Shown piece after piece: positions 7,569-15,771 of a stretch of DNA of 37,126 nucleotides. The position numbers and the translations under genes were made by a program. Location of the stretch: contig CAZRWH010000010.1 in the NCBI GenBank assembly GCA_964603905.1, forward strand, positions 1 to 37,126. The letters are read 5' to 3'. This DNA comes from CAZRWH01 sp964603905 (GTDB lineage Bacteria > Patescibacteriota > Gracilibacteria > UBA1369 > UBA12470). The notes beneath the pieces were generated by a model. The model was not told the DNA's origin and made no database searches. It was given only the letters and a program-made list of their open reading frames with translations. Every line of letters begins with the position of its first letter. The first letter of the stretch is position 1.

Positions 7569-8984
7569 ATGTCAAAAATAACACCGCAATCACAAGATTT
7601 CTCAGCATGGTACCTCGATGTTGTGAAGATGGCTGACCTAGCCGATTATTCCAAAATTAAGGGCTGCATGGTTATAAAACCTTACGGATATGCTATCTGG
7701 GAACTGCTTCAAAAAGATATGGACCGCAGAATCAAAGAGGCTGGCGTAAAAAACGTCTACTTCCCTCTTTTTATACCTGAAAGCTTCCTCCAAAGAGAGA
7801 AAGAGCATGTAGAAGGTTTTGCTCCTGAATGTGCGGTTGTTACGCATGGCGGTGGAAAAGAGCTAAACGAGAAACTGGTTGTTAGGCCTACATCTGAGAC
7901 TATTATGTACGATACTTTTTCTGATTGGATTCAAAGCCACCGTGACCTTCCTATGAAAATTAACCAATGGGCGAACATCGTGCGCTGGGAGATGAGAACT
8001 CGACCTTTTTTGAGAACAACTGAGTTCCTTTGGCAAGAAGGACATACCGCTCACAAAGACAAAGCTGGCGCTGACGAAGAAGCTCACCGAGCTCTAAAAA
8101 TGTATGAAGACTTTGATCGTGAGACGCTTGCAATCCCTGTCCTAACAGGTAAAAAAAGTGATCGTGAGAAGTTTGCAGGAGCTCTATACACATTATCAAC
8201 CGAAGCTCTTGCTCGTGACGGAAAAGCTATCCAAGCCGGAACTTCACACAACCTTGGGACAACCTTCTCTGAGTCTTTTGACATTCAATATCAAGATGCA
8301 GACGGAGAACTTAAACGTGTTTGGCAAACTTCTTGGGGAGTTTCAACACGTCTAATTGGAACACTAATCGTAGTCCATGGGGACGAGAAAGGTTTGCGCC
8401 TACCTCCACGAGTTGCACCTACCCAAGTCGTGATTGTTCCTATCATGAAAGCTGATTCAAAAGACAAAGTACTAGCCGCTTGTGAACAAGCTGCTTCTGA
8501 CCTAAAGAACATCCGTGTAGAAATAGATGACCGCGAAACTGTATCACCAGGATACAAATTTGCGGAATGGGAAGTCAAAGGTGTACCTCTAAGACTTGAA
8601 ATTGGCCCACGTGATCTTGAGAATGGAACATGCGTAATCGCTAGACGTGATACTTGCGAGAAAGAGACTTACGAACTTTCTGAGCTTTTCACAGTAATAC
8701 CAAAGCTTCTTGAAGAGATCCAAACAGGAATGTTTGAAGAAGCCCTCGCTTACCGCAACGACAACACTCACGAAGTCGAAACTTACGACGAATTCAAACA
8801 AGTTCTCGAAGAAAAAGGTGGATTCATCCTTACTGGATGGTGCGGAAATGAGGACTGCGAAATCAAAGTCCAAGAGGAAACCAAAGCTACAATTCGCGTA
8901 CTAAAAGACGAAGAGTACGACTGCAAATGTGTTGCGTGCAAAAAAGATTGCAAGCAGAGAGCTTATTTTGCGAAGGCGTATTAG
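7569..8984 (+). CDS. proS: Prolyl-tRNA synthetase, archaeal/eukaryote type
   Basis: Class II aminoacyl-tRNA synthetase charging tRNA-Pro. At 471 aa it is the short form (ProS type 3) that lacks the INS editing domain of the ~570-aa bacterial type. Visible features: the N-terminal SAWYLDVVKMADLADYS, the catalytic-core motif 2 region VRWEMRTRPFLRTTEFLWQEG, the anticodon-binding domain (VVIVPIMKADSKDKVLAACEQ) and a C-terminal domain with cysteines of the zinc-binding type (WCGNEDCE and CKCVACKKDC). These are all typical of the archaeal/eukaryote-like group. The ATG follows heptamer array 1b by 8 nt with an A-rich leader. The 3' end overlaps the converging coiled-coil gene by 4 bp, and their stop codons interleave. 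Confidence 0.96.
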   Translation: MSKITPQSQDFSAWYLDVVKMADLADYSKIKGCMVIKPYGYAIWELLQKDMDRRIKEAGVKNVYFPLFIPESFLQREKEHVEGFAPECAVVTHGGGKELNEKLVVRPTSETIMYDTFSDWIQSHRDLPMKINQWANIVRWEMRTRPFLRTTEFLWQEGHTAHKDKAGADEEAHRALKMYEDFDRETLAIPVLTGKKSDREKFAGALYTLSTEALARDGKAIQAGTSHNLGTTFSESFDIQYQDADGELKRVWQTSWGVSTRLIGTLIVVHGDEKGLRLPPRVAPTQVVIVPIMKADSKDKVLAACEQAASDLKNIRVEIDDRETVSPGYKFAEWEVKGVPLRLEIGPRDLENGTCVIARRDTCEKETYELSELFTVIPKLLEEIQTGMFEEALAYRNDNTHEVETYDEFKQVLEEKGGFILTGWCGNEDCEIKVQEETKATIRVLKDEEYDCKCVACKKDCKQRAYFAKAY

Positions 8985-9364
8985 GAAAACCCCAACGCCC
9001 TATCGTGCCTCATTAGCATGCGTGTTAGCATTGCGATTTCTTGGCTGTTTTTCATTATCAGCGACATCATTTTGTCGAACTTAGTATCGAATCTATCTGA
9101 CATCTGCTTAAGATCGTCTTTTGTTGCCATATTTTCTTCGATGTTTCGTAGGCGGATTTCGTGATCCGCTAGTCTTTCGTAGAGATATTCAAAATCTTTC
9201 TTTGTTGCCATATTTTCCTCTATTGAATCCATTCTGCTTTTTACATCTGACAAGTCCTCTTTTACGCTCGACAAGTCTGCTTTCACGCTCGACAAGTCTT
9301 CTCCAAATTTCTGAAGTAGCTTTGTATTGGTAATCAGTATTTTCTTGATTTCGTCGTCTTTCAT
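8981..9364 (-). CDS. Small coiled-coil protein
   Basis: A 127-aa cytosolic protein of unknown function that is almost wholly coiled coil. It contains three tandem 7-residue repeats (SSVKADL, SSVKEDL, SDVKSRM). Two repeated blocks follow, IEENMATKKDFEYL and IEENMATKDDLKQM, about 36 residues apart. It then ends in Met-rich helix (MMSLIMKNSQEIAMLTRMLM). Such proteins are common in small genomes and resemble structural or phage-tail-like coiled coils without clear orthology. It is convergent with proS and overlaps it by 4 bp, so it must have its own promoter on the minus strand. I see no clear one. The start codon follows AAAACAAAT. Confidence 0.72.
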   Translation of the reverse strand: MKDDEIKKILITNTKLLQKFGEDLSSVKADLSSVKEDLSDVKSRMDSIEENMATKKDFEYLYERLADHEIRLRNIEENMATKDDLKQMSDRFDTKFDKMMSLIMKNSQEIAMLTRMLMRHDRALGFS

Positions 9365-9516
9365 ATTTGTTTTGGCTTAGAGTGGCAAATGGGCCGTCAG
9401 CATACTACTTGGTTTTTGAATACGTCAATAAATTTAACTTTGATATTTGTTAAATCGGCGCATAGTTATATTGCCAATGTGATATATTTAGAACATATAA
9501 ACAAAAATCAAACTCC

Positions 9517-11847
9517 ATGAAAAAAACCACTCTCATAACACTAGCTGTTCTTCTTTCATCATTGCTGCCTGTTTCTTACGCCTCCGACCTAGAACCGAGC
9601 GCATCTATAACCGCCTCCCCTTCTAGAGGAACCATCAATACTGTATTTACTTTTGATGCGTCTGATTCGGTGGATCAACGCGGATTTAATTCCACGCTTG
9701 AGTATCGTTGGAATTTCCACATGGGTGGGTCGGAATGGACAGACTGGGGTGATGATTCTGTTGTAACCCATCAATATGACAGCGATGGTATTTATCAGAT
9801 CAAGGTTGAGGTTCGTGATGAAGACGGCAGGACTGACTATGTTTGGACTGAGGTGACTGTTGATGAGGAGCTACATTTCGAAACCGAGTTCACGGTGACG
9901 CCTGAGGAAGGAGACACAGATACAACTTTTGAATTTGATATCGATACCACGACAAATATTAATTACAACCTCGACGACTTTGAGTATCGATGGGATTTTG
10001 ATGGTGATGGAACCTGGGATACGGATTATACGAGCGCTGACACTATGGAGCACATATATCCGTTGGACGGAACTTATATGCCTATTTTGGAAGTAAAGTC
10101 ACCCGACGGAACAACGATGACAATTAATGGGTTTGAGGATGATGGCGAGCTGAGCGGTGGAGATCTTTATGTCTATTCGACAGATTATCCAAACGCTTCG
10201 ATTAAATCTTATCCTTCTTCCGGAGATGAGGACACAACTTTCTACTTCTCGGCGGAAGATTCATGGGATGGCAGGGATCACAACGACATTGAGTTTAGGT
10301 GGGACTTTGAAGGTGATGGAGTTTTTGATGTTGATTGGACTTCCGAAGAAACAACGAGTCATAAATACGGAGTTTATGGTGAATACGAAGTGATTTTGCA
10401 GGTTCGCGACACCGAAGGTTATACCGACGAAACTCGCTTTACGATAACTATTGCGTCTGAAGGTTTTGCTCCTGAAGCAAAGTTTACGATTAGCTCAGAT
10501 TACGGGCTTGCCGACAGTGATGTTGGCACAACCTCAACCGAATTTACATTTAGTGCTACTAGCTCAAGTGACAGCGAAGATTACTCTAGCGAACTTGAGG
10601 TTCGATGGGACTTTGATGGAGATGGAGACTTTGATACAGATTGGGACTCAAGCAAATTTGCTTATCATCAATTCCTCGAAACCGGTGAATACGAGGTAAC
10701 TCTTGAGGTTCGAGACACCGACGGAAATGTTTCGGAGGCAACTTACGATATTCGAATCATTAACAATACCGAACCTACGGCATCTTTCACGGTCAGTCCG
10801 ACTGAAGCAACTCCTGGTGTGGATTTTGATTTTGATGCAGGAAACAGTTCTGACGATCAATACAAATCTTATACGCTAGAAGTCAGATGGGATTTCGATG
10901 GTGATGGAACGTGGGACACAGATTTTTCTACGGATAAAACTGTCTCGCACAACTATGATTCTCCTGGCAGCTATGACGTGATTTTGCAGGTCAAAGATCC
11001 CGAAAGCAACACTTCTGAGGCTAGCCAAACTGTCACAGTACTAACCAACACATCGCCTTATGCTGGGTTTTCAATAGATCAATCTAACGGAACATACTCA
11101 ACCAAGTTTACGTTTGATGCATCTGCGTCAGAGGACGGACAAACAGATTTTGACGATCTGTGGTTCAGATGGGATTTTGATTACAACGGCGTCAACGACA
11201 TAACTTACGACACCAGCTGGAGACACAGCGAGACTACAACACACTATTTCGACGAAGATGAAGGGACTGGAGATATCACGATCCGCCTAGAGGTCAAAGA
11301 CGCTGATGGCGAAGTTTCAACTGCAACCGAAACTATCTGGATTCACTGGGCATCACCTTACCTTGAGGACCTGCGCAGCCAAGGCGTAATTCGTGGCTAT
11401 TCAGGCGATATGCGCCCTGATCAGAACATAACCAGAGCAGAGCTCCTTAAGATTGTTTTAGAGGCTCAAAACGAAAATATGTACGGTATGACTTATCAAG
11501 GTCTTTTCTCTGATGTATCAAGCTCAGACTGGCATTGGAAATACGTCGAAAAAGCTCATGACCTAGGCATTATTAACGGATATGACGATGGCACTTTCAA
11601 ACCAAATCAAGAGATAAATCGTGCTGAGGCTCTCAAAATTATCGTTGAAGGATTTGGAATCTCAGGCGACGGACATTATGACTCAGGGGCTTTCTCAGAT
11701 ATTTCAACTTACGATTGGTTCTATGCATACGTCATGACTGCGTATGAAGACGGCATCGTCAACGGATACAGTGACGGTACTTTTGGACCTGGACAAAACA
11801 TGACACGCGGCGAGGCGTCCAAGGTTGTTAGTCTTGCGGCAAACTAG
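9517..11847 (+). CDS. Secreted PKD-repeat surface protein with SLH domains
   Basis: A 776-aa cell-surface protein. Residues 1-22 are a Sec signal peptide (MKKTTLITLAVLLSSLLPVS). About six PKD-type beta domains of ~95 residues follow. Each has the (W/F)xRWDFDGDG signature and ends in a YEVxLxVRDxDG strand. In four of them the signature is extended to DGDGxxDxD, which resembles a calcium-binding loop. The last ~165 residues are S-layer homology domains. The first lacks its FSDV half (GVIRGYSGDMRPDQNITRAE). Two are complete (FSDVSSSDWHWKYVEKA, GIINGYDDGTFKPNQEINRAE; FSDISTYDWFYAYVMTA, GIVNGYSDGTFGPGQNMTRGE). SLH domains usually hold proteins to pyruvylated wall polysaccharide. The leader is AT-rich (ATAAACAAAAATC) with no Shine-Dalgarno. 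It converges on the next gene with a 20-bp overlap. Confidence 0.92.
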   Translation: MKKTTLITLAVLLSSLLPVSYASDLEPSASITASPSRGTINTVFTFDASDSVDQRGFNSTLEYRWNFHMGGSEWTDWGDDSVVTHQYDSDGIYQIKVEVRDEDGRTDYVWTEVTVDEELHFETEFTVTPEEGDTDTTFEFDIDTTTNINYNLDDFEYRWDFDGDGTWDTDYTSADTMEHIYPLDGTYMPILEVKSPDGTTMTINGFEDDGELSGGDLYVYSTDYPNASIKSYPSSGDEDTTFYFSAEDSWDGRDHNDIEFRWDFEGDGVFDVDWTSEETTSHKYGVYGEYEVILQVRDTEGYTDETRFTITIASEGFAPEAKFTISSDYGLADSDVGTTSTEFTFSATSSSDSEDYSSELEVRWDFDGDGDFDTDWDSSKFAYHQFLETGEYEVTLEVRDTDGNVSEATYDIRIINNTEPTASFTVSPTEATPGVDFDFDAGNSSDDQYKSYTLEVRWDFDGDGTWDTDFSTDKTVSHNYDSPGSYDVILQVKDPESNTSEASQTVTVLTNTSPYAGFSIDQSNGTYSTKFTFDASASEDGQTDFDDLWFRWDFDYNGVNDITYDTSWRHSETTTHYFDEDEGTGDITIRLEVKDADGEVSTATETIWIHWASPYLEDLRSQGVIRGYSGDMRPDQNITRAELLKIVLEAQNENMYGMTYQGLFSDVSSSDWHWKYVEKAHDLGIINGYDDGTFKPNQEINRAEALKIIVEGFGISGDGHYDSGAFSDISTYDWFYAYVMTAYEDGIVNGYSDGTFGPGQNMTRGEASKVVSLAAN

Positions 11848-12223
11848 CCAATAGTTTACCTACTTCCGATCTAACACGCGCCATTACTCCACGAGCTTCA
11901 TCTGCGCTCATGTGATCTAGTGCGCTACCCATGATCTGACCTTCTTGTACTTCTAAGTAACTTTGCTCAAGATAGTTACCATCTCTTGTTTGTATCCATG
12001 GATTTACGCTGGTGATTCGTTTACTTTTTGGATAAACCCATGCATCCGCACCAACAACTTTGTGCCCACTAAGATGTGGAGTCACTGGGTCTGATAACCT
12101 TACCCTCACCTGCAAACTTGTATCCGGGTACTGTCTCAGAACTCCTTCGAATTCTGGGTTATCGATCTCTGACTGACCTGCAATATCTTTGATGGGATTC
12201 CCATATTCTATCCATCCATCCAT
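11828..12223 (-). CDS. Hypothetical protein, paralogue of the 12447 gene
   Basis: A 131-aa soluble protein, not recognised. It shares with the upstream minus-strand gene the blocks NPEFEGVLRQYPDTSLQVRV (there NPDFEGVLREYPDGTLNVRL), ADAWVYPKS (there GDVWLNPKT), a VNP turn, the (V/E)-x-(E/N)-G-(Q/K)-(I/V)-(M/I)-G strand and H(M/I)SxxEA followed by a C-terminal helix. The fold looks beta-rich with a terminal helix; no catalytic residues are evident. The start is preceded by TTTTTAATTAAAAATAAT. The 3' end overlaps the PKD/SLH gene tail to tail by 20 bp. The two paralogues are separated by a contig join that is really an overlap, so they are adjacent. Confidence 0.72.
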   Translation of the reverse strand: MDGWIEYGNPIKDIAGQSEIDNPEFEGVLRQYPDTSLQVRVRLSDPVTPHLSGHKVVGADAWVYPKSKRITSVNPWIQTRDGNYLEQSYLEVQEGQIMGSALDHMSADEARGVMARVRSEVGKLLASLPQD

Positions 12224-12265
12224 ATTATTTTTAATTAAAAACAGAATGGCATTATTGCAATATTT

Positions 12266-12475
12266 CGGGGATTTTGCAAGTGCTTTGTTCCCTAGGCCTC
12301 ATGCGAAGCCAAAATTCGTGNNNNNNNNNNNNNNNNNNNNNNNNNNNNNNNNNNNNNNNNNNNNNNNNNNNNNNNNNNNNNNNNNNNNNNNNNNNNNNNN
12401 NNNNNNNNNNNNNNNNNNNNCGGGGATTTTGCAAGTGCTTTGTTCCCTAGGCCTCATGCGAAGCCAAAATTCGTG
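12266..12475. other. Artefactual assembly gap (100 N between identical 55-bp ends)
   Basis: N run 12321-12420. The 55 bases before it (12266-12320) are identical to the 55 after it (12421-12475). The two contigs therefore overlap, and the true sequence most likely has a single copy with no gap. Removing 155 bp leaves both flanking minus-strand genes intact; the stop of the 12447 gene lies in the right copy. Confidence 0.9.
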
Positions 12476-12989
12476 GCAATTCGGCTTTTATGCGTTCTAG
12501 AAGTAGTTGGGCTTCAGCCATACTTATGTGTTCAAGGGCTGTTCCTCCAATAACCTTTCCATTTTCTACGTAAAAAAAGTTAATTCCCACGTGCCTACCG
12601 TCCTTCTCAATTGCCCCTGGATTTACCCTGTTAACCTCACCTGTTTTTGGATTCAGCCATACATCTCCCCCTGTCAATTCAAAGTCTCCCTTCTCTGTGC
12701 CAACTTTATCGATTAATTTTTGACGCTCTGCCGCCTTCTCTTCATCTGTCATCGGCCTTTCTTTGAACAGATCATGAAATCTATCTGCTATTCCTATAAG
12801 ACTTTCCATATCTTCTTCACTCAAAGCTTCCCACACAGGCTTAATCGGCTCTGCTATTTTCAATCGGACATTCAGGGTTCCGTCTGGATATTCCCTTAAT
12901 ACCCCTTCAAAATCTGGATTGTGAAGGTTCTTACCTGCCACGACTACATAACCTTTCACATCTTGTTCTTGAACTTCTGGTGTTCCCAT
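12447..12989 (-). CDS. Hypothetical protein, longer paralogue of the 11828 gene
   Basis: A 180-aa soluble protein of unknown function. I start it at ATG 12989 (MGTPEVQEQDVKGYV), not at the longer 13112 frame. The shorter start is preceded by TTTAACAAAAAAC at the usual 3-5 nt, and the longer frame would overlap the promoter of the divergent gene. It matches its 131-aa neighbour at both ends. In the middle it carries an extra helical, charged insertion of ~45 residues (LSEEDMESLIGIADRFHDLF, MTDEEKAAERQKLIDKV). So the family is a small conserved beta-rich module plus an optional helical insert. The stop lies within the 55-bp duplicated contig end. Confidence 0.72.
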   Translation of the reverse strand: MGTPEVQEQDVKGYVVVAGKNLHNPDFEGVLREYPDGTLNVRLKIAEPIKPVWEALSEEDMESLIGIADRFHDLFKERPMTDEEKAAERQKLIDKVGTEKGDFELTGGDVWLNPKTGEVNRVNPGAIEKDGRHVGINFFYVENGKVIGGTALEHISMAEAQLLLERIKAELPRILASHEA

Positions 12990-12992
12990 ATT

Positions 12993-13005
12993 GTTTTTTG
13001 TTAAA
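12993..13005 (-). promoter_or_regulatory. TTTAAC-type leader motif
   Basis: TTTAACAAAAAAC on the minus strand, 3 nt before the ATG of the 12447-12989 gene. The same motif precedes the 14012-14374 lipoprotein gene at the same distance. Confidence 0.4.
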
Positions 13006-13057
13006 GTTTTCGGTTTTAGTATCGCAACAATCCCTTCTTCACGCAACCCCTCACCTG

Positions 13058-13086
13058 TTGCCAACCTGATGATTTCCTGGTAAAAT
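13058..13086 (+). promoter_or_regulatory. Promoter of the secreted 13115 gene
   Basis: TTGCCA (13058-13063), a 17-bp spacer and TAAAAT (13081-13086). The predicted start of transcription is near 13093, giving a ~22-nt leader that contains TTTAACAAAAAT (13098-13109) 5 nt before the ATG. No Shine-Dalgarno is present. Confidence 0.65.
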
Positions 13087-13114
13087 AACATGATAAATTT
13101 AACAAAAATCAATC

Positions 13115-13948
13115 ATGAAAAAACACTTATCAACAATATTTGCCATCTGTGTAACGGTTATACTTTCGTTTACGATCGCAATGAACGCTTTTGCGATCTC
13201 TTCAGGAGATATCGTACCTAACTTCACGAGCTTGATTCTGGGAAATGTTTCTGACTCGGTATCGTCGAGCCTATCAACAGGTGATGTATACGCCACAGGT
13301 CTAGTCCGTGGTGCAAGCGTCAAAACAAACCGAATTATCCCAACAGCAAGCGAGCTAACAATCGTTGGTTCTGCTAACGTACTTGAAGATTTGAGTATTG
13401 AGGGAGAGCTTGAAATTGAGGCACTAGAGGCTAATTCAATCGGATATTTCTATGATGGATCGGCATATTGTGCAGGATCGTCTTGCAGCCAAACATCTGG
13501 AGGATATTACTACCAAGAAGTTGCGTGTGAAAGCGGAGACGTTGTTGTTAACTGTGACGGTGCAACAATGGGAACTGACGCTGGCACAGCTTATTCTCGC
13601 ACTTATGCTGATGGAGAATCTTGTAAAACAATCAGCGAGGATGCGACTGTTACTTTGTACACTCAAGCAATTTGTTTCAGTCCTGACGGAGAACCTGCTG
13701 CTGCAATTCCTGGCGAAATAGGAAGCTTAAGTGACTTTGTTTCTCTAGGTGTTCCTGGTGGATCTGTATCGGACGTAATATCTGATTACTTGGACAGTAA
13801 TCTTGATAGCCTCCTTCAATCTGCGGGATACGCAACGCAAGCAGAAATAGAATCTCTAGGATTCTTAACGTCTGACGATTTCACGACGACATCGACCGGC
13901 GATCTAAGACTGGCAAGCCCTCCGGCTTCTAGTACGCCAAGGTTTTAA
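13115..13948 (+). CDS. Secreted protein of unknown function
   Basis: A 277-aa exported protein. It has a Sec signal peptide (MKKHLSTIFAICVTVILSFT, cleavage probably after AMNAFA). A Ser/Thr/Val-rich beta region follows (ELTIVGSANVLEDLSIEGEL), like the repeated strands of collagen-tail or fibre-type surface proteins. A central part has seven cysteines between about residues 118 and 188 (YCAGSSCS, VACESGD, VNCDG, ESCKT, AICFS), which suggests disulfides outside the cell. Near the end is YATQAEIESLGFLTSDD, a phrase typical of large low-complexity surface proteins of candidate phyla (recollection). The protein stops soon afterwards, so it may be a shortened relative. A good promoter lies at 13058-13086. 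Confidence 0.72.
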   Translation: MKKHLSTIFAICVTVILSFTIAMNAFAISSGDIVPNFTSLILGNVSDSVSSSLSTGDVYATGLVRGASVKTNRIIPTASELTIVGSANVLEDLSIEGELEIEALEANSIGYFYDGSAYCAGSSCSQTSGGYYYQEVACESGDVVVNCDGATMGTDAGTAYSRTYADGESCKTISEDATVTLYTQAICFSPDGEPAAAIPGEIGSLSDFVSLGVPGGSVSDVISDYLDSNLDSLLQSAGYATQAEIESLGFLTSDDFTTTSTGDLRLASPPASSTPRF

Positions 13949-13977
13949 ATTATTTTAGTTGGAACAACTTAATAGAG

Positions 13978-14005
13978 GAGCAGATTTATAAACTTAGATC
14001 TGCTC
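13978..14005. terminator. Possible bidirectional terminator hairpin
   Basis: GAGCAGAT (13978-13985) pairs with ATCTGCTC (13998-14005) around a 12-nt loop, midway between the convergent genes ending at 13948 and 14012. T runs on either side are short (TTAGG on plus; CTCTATT on minus), so the strength is uncertain. Confidence 0.45.
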
Positions 14006-14011
14006 TTAGGG

Positions 14012-14374
14012 TTACTCCGACGTTATTTCGGCAACGCAAGTTTCTTGATCAAATTCGTCTGTAAGCTCTGAACAAGCCGAGCTATCTCCTGATTCAACAG
14101 CCGAGTCGTATATAAATTTTTGCTCGCAGGTTTCGCGGATTTGCGCGTTTTCGATTTCTCCGCAATCTTCGTCATCCCCTTCTATAATTATTTGCTCCAA
14201 AAGCTCTTCTGACTCTTCTAATTCTTCGTTGATTGGCTCCTCAACTTCTTCCACAGCCTCCTCAACGATTTCTTCCGCTTCGTCTAAGACTTCTTCTGTC
14301 TCTGTTGTCACGTCTGGAGATTGTCCGCAGCCGAATAGTATTAGCAATCCTAATAATGCGATGATTTTTTTCAT
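14012..14374 (-). CDS. Small acidic lipoprotein
   Basis: A 120-aa lipoprotein. I use ATG 14374 rather than the 14500 frame because it gives a textbook signal (MKKIIALLGLLILFGCGQSP) with lipobox LFGC at Cys16. It also has TTTAACAAAAAAC ending 3 nt before the ATG. After the anchor comes a ~50-residue Glu-rich helical stalk (ETEEVLDEAEEIVEEAVEEV). The C-terminal part has four cysteines (DCGEIENAQIRETCEQKF, SACSEL, TCVAE), probably two disulfides. Related acidic Cys-containing lipoproteins are common in candidate-phyla genomes; the function is unknown. It diverges from mtaB, and their predicted -10 boxes overlap. Confidence 0.8.
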   Translation of the reverse strand: MKKIIALLGLLILFGCGQSPDVTTETEEVLDEAEEIVEEAVEEVEEPINEELEESEELLEQIIIEGDDEDCGEIENAQIRETCEQKFIYDSAVESGDSSACSELTDEFDQETCVAEITSE

Positions 14375-14377
14375 TTT

Positions 14378-14390
14378 GTTTTTTGTTAAA
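14378..14390 (-). promoter_or_regulatory. TTTAAC-type leader motif
   Basis: TTTAACAAAAAAC on the minus strand, 3 nt before the lipoprotein ATG at 14374. Confidence 0.4.
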
Positions 14391-14412
14391 GACGGTTTCA
14401 CTGTACTATATT
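14383..14412 (+). promoter_or_regulatory. Putative mtaB promoter
   Basis: TTGTTA (14383-14388), an 18-bp spacer and TATATT (14407-14412). The leader would be about 13 nt. A minus-strand -10 candidate for the lipoprotein gene (TATAGT, 14410-14405) overlaps it, so the two divergent genes may compete for polymerase. Confidence 0.45.
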
Positions 14413-14431
14413 CCTCGATTAATTTGAAGAC

Positions 14432-15637
14432 ATGAAGATATTTGTAAAAACATTGGGATGCCGAGCAAACAGATATGAATCTGAGAAATTGATGGACCAA
14501 TTAATCCAAAATGGTCACTCTTTTGTTGCAAATTCGAAAGAGTCGAACTGCGTTATTGTAAACACTTGCACTGTAACCCACGTTGCAGACAGGAAATCAC
14601 GCCAGGAGATCTACCCACACACTGACAAAACTGTAATTGTCTTCGGTTGTGGACCACGAACTGACAAAGAGTCTTATCAACTTGATGGGGTTGATTTTGT
14701 TGCAACCGAACCATCTGAAGTTTTGGATTTTCTTGGTGAAGACAGTGACGGAGGCGCAGATGATGTTTTCCTCACACGCGCCAACCTCAAAATCCAAGAT
14801 GGATGCGAAAACTACTGCACATACTGCATCATCCCTTTTGCCCGCGGAAAATGTACCAGCAAACCACTAGATGAACTGCTCGCAGAAACGGACAAAATGG
14901 TCGCAAACGGAGTAAAGGAGGTCGTCTTAACAGGTATAAACATAGGAAAATGGGTCGACGGAGAAATGGATTTTTGGGATTTAATGAAGCTACTTCTCGA
15001 CAAGTACGATATCAGAATTCGAATTAGCTCTGTTGAACCTTTTGATTTCGAAGAAAAAGTAAAAACCGTTCTCACCCACCCAAATTTTTGCCGCCATCTG
15101 CACATTTGCGCGCAGTCTGGTTGTGACACCGTTTTAACCAGAATGGGAAGGCAATACAAAACCGAAAAGTTCAAATCTTTGATCGCCAAAATACGTGAAT
15201 TCGTCCCAGAAATCGCAATCACAACAGATATAATCGTAGGATTCCCTGGTGAAACTAATGAAGAGCACAAAGAAACTTTGGCATTCATAAAACGTGTAAA
15301 TTTTGCAAAAGTTCACACATTCAAATACTCAAAACGAAAAGGTACCCCTGCTGCAAAAGCTGCCGGACAAATCCCTTATGACGTAAAAGTTGCTCGATCG
15401 AAAAATGTTCGTAATTTGGAAGCAGAATTGCGCAACGAATATCTAGAAAATTTCGTTGGAAAAACAATGCCAGTGCTTTTTGAACAGGAGAAAAATGGCG
15501 TCTGGCTTGGAACAACTGACAACTATATGCAGGTCGGACTGAAGTCTGGCAAAGATCTCCGCAACCAAGTTGTTCCCGTTAGACTGGGAGCGATTACGAG
15601 AGGGAGGTTTAAAGGGAGGGTTGTTAGTGGACAGTGA
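14432..15637 (+). CDS. mtaB: tRNA t6A37 methylthiotransferase MtaB
   Basis: Radical-SAM methylthiotransferase that converts t6A37 to ms2t6A37 in tRNAs reading ANN codons. Of the 401 aa, the N-terminal UPF0004 domain binds a 4Fe-4S cluster through Cys10 (LGCRANRYE), Cys46 (VNTCTVT) and Cys73 (FGCGPR). The radical-SAM domain has CxxxCxxC at Cys125, Cys129 and Cys132 (GCENYCTYC). The phrase VNTCTVTHVADRKSRQ marks the MtaB/YqeV branch rather than MiaB or RimO. A short TRAM-like tail follows. The last codons (VVSGQ, stop TGA) are written by a 7-bp repeat array. The gene converges on the Pro/Gly repeat protein. Confidence 0.93.
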   Translation: MKIFVKTLGCRANRYESEKLMDQLIQNGHSFVANSKESNCVIVNTCTVTHVADRKSRQEIYPHTDKTVIVFGCGPRTDKESYQLDGVDFVATEPSEVLDFLGEDSDGGADDVFLTRANLKIQDGCENYCTYCIIPFARGKCTSKPLDELLAETDKMVANGVKEVVLTGINIGKWVDGEMDFWDLMKLLLDKYDIRIRISSVEPFDFEEKVKTVLTHPNFCRHLHICAQSGCDTVLTRMGRQYKTEKFKSLIAKIREFVPEIAITTDIIVGFPGETNEEHKETLAFIKRVNFAKVHTFKYSKRKGTPAAKAAGQIPYDVKVARSKNVRNLEAELRNEYLENFVGKTMPVLFEQEKNGVWLGTTDNYMQVGLKSGKDLRNQVVPVRLGAITRGRFKGRVVSGQ

Positions 15638-15646
15638 ACAGTGGAC
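15626..15646. repeat. Heptamer array 2a
   Basis: Three 7-bp units in phase, AGTGGAC, AGTGAAC, AGTGGAC. They begin inside the last codons of mtaB and contain its TGA stop. Confidence 0.7.
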
Positions 15647-15736
15647 GGAGAGGTGTTTTTTTGCACTATAAGAACATTCCATACTTCTTTGAGATGCGCC
15701 GTTCGCAAATAATTTTGTACTACAAAAAATCCATTG

Positions 15737-15771
15737 CTACTGACTACTGACTAATCCCTACTGACTAACTA
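15737..15771. repeat. Heptamer array 2b
   Basis: Five units: CTACTGA, CTACTGA, CTAATCC, CTACTGA, CTAACTA. The polarity is opposite to array 2a. It contains the stop codon (TAG, 15769-15771 on minus) of the Pro/Gly repeat protein. A short TACAAAAAATC sequence precedes it, as at array 6b. Confidence 0.72.

Noticed and set aside
12447..13112. Longer start at 13112 for the minus-strand gene
   Set aside because: The extra 41 codons overlap the promoter at 13058-13086 of the divergent gene. The ATG at 12989 has the leader motif at the usual distance.
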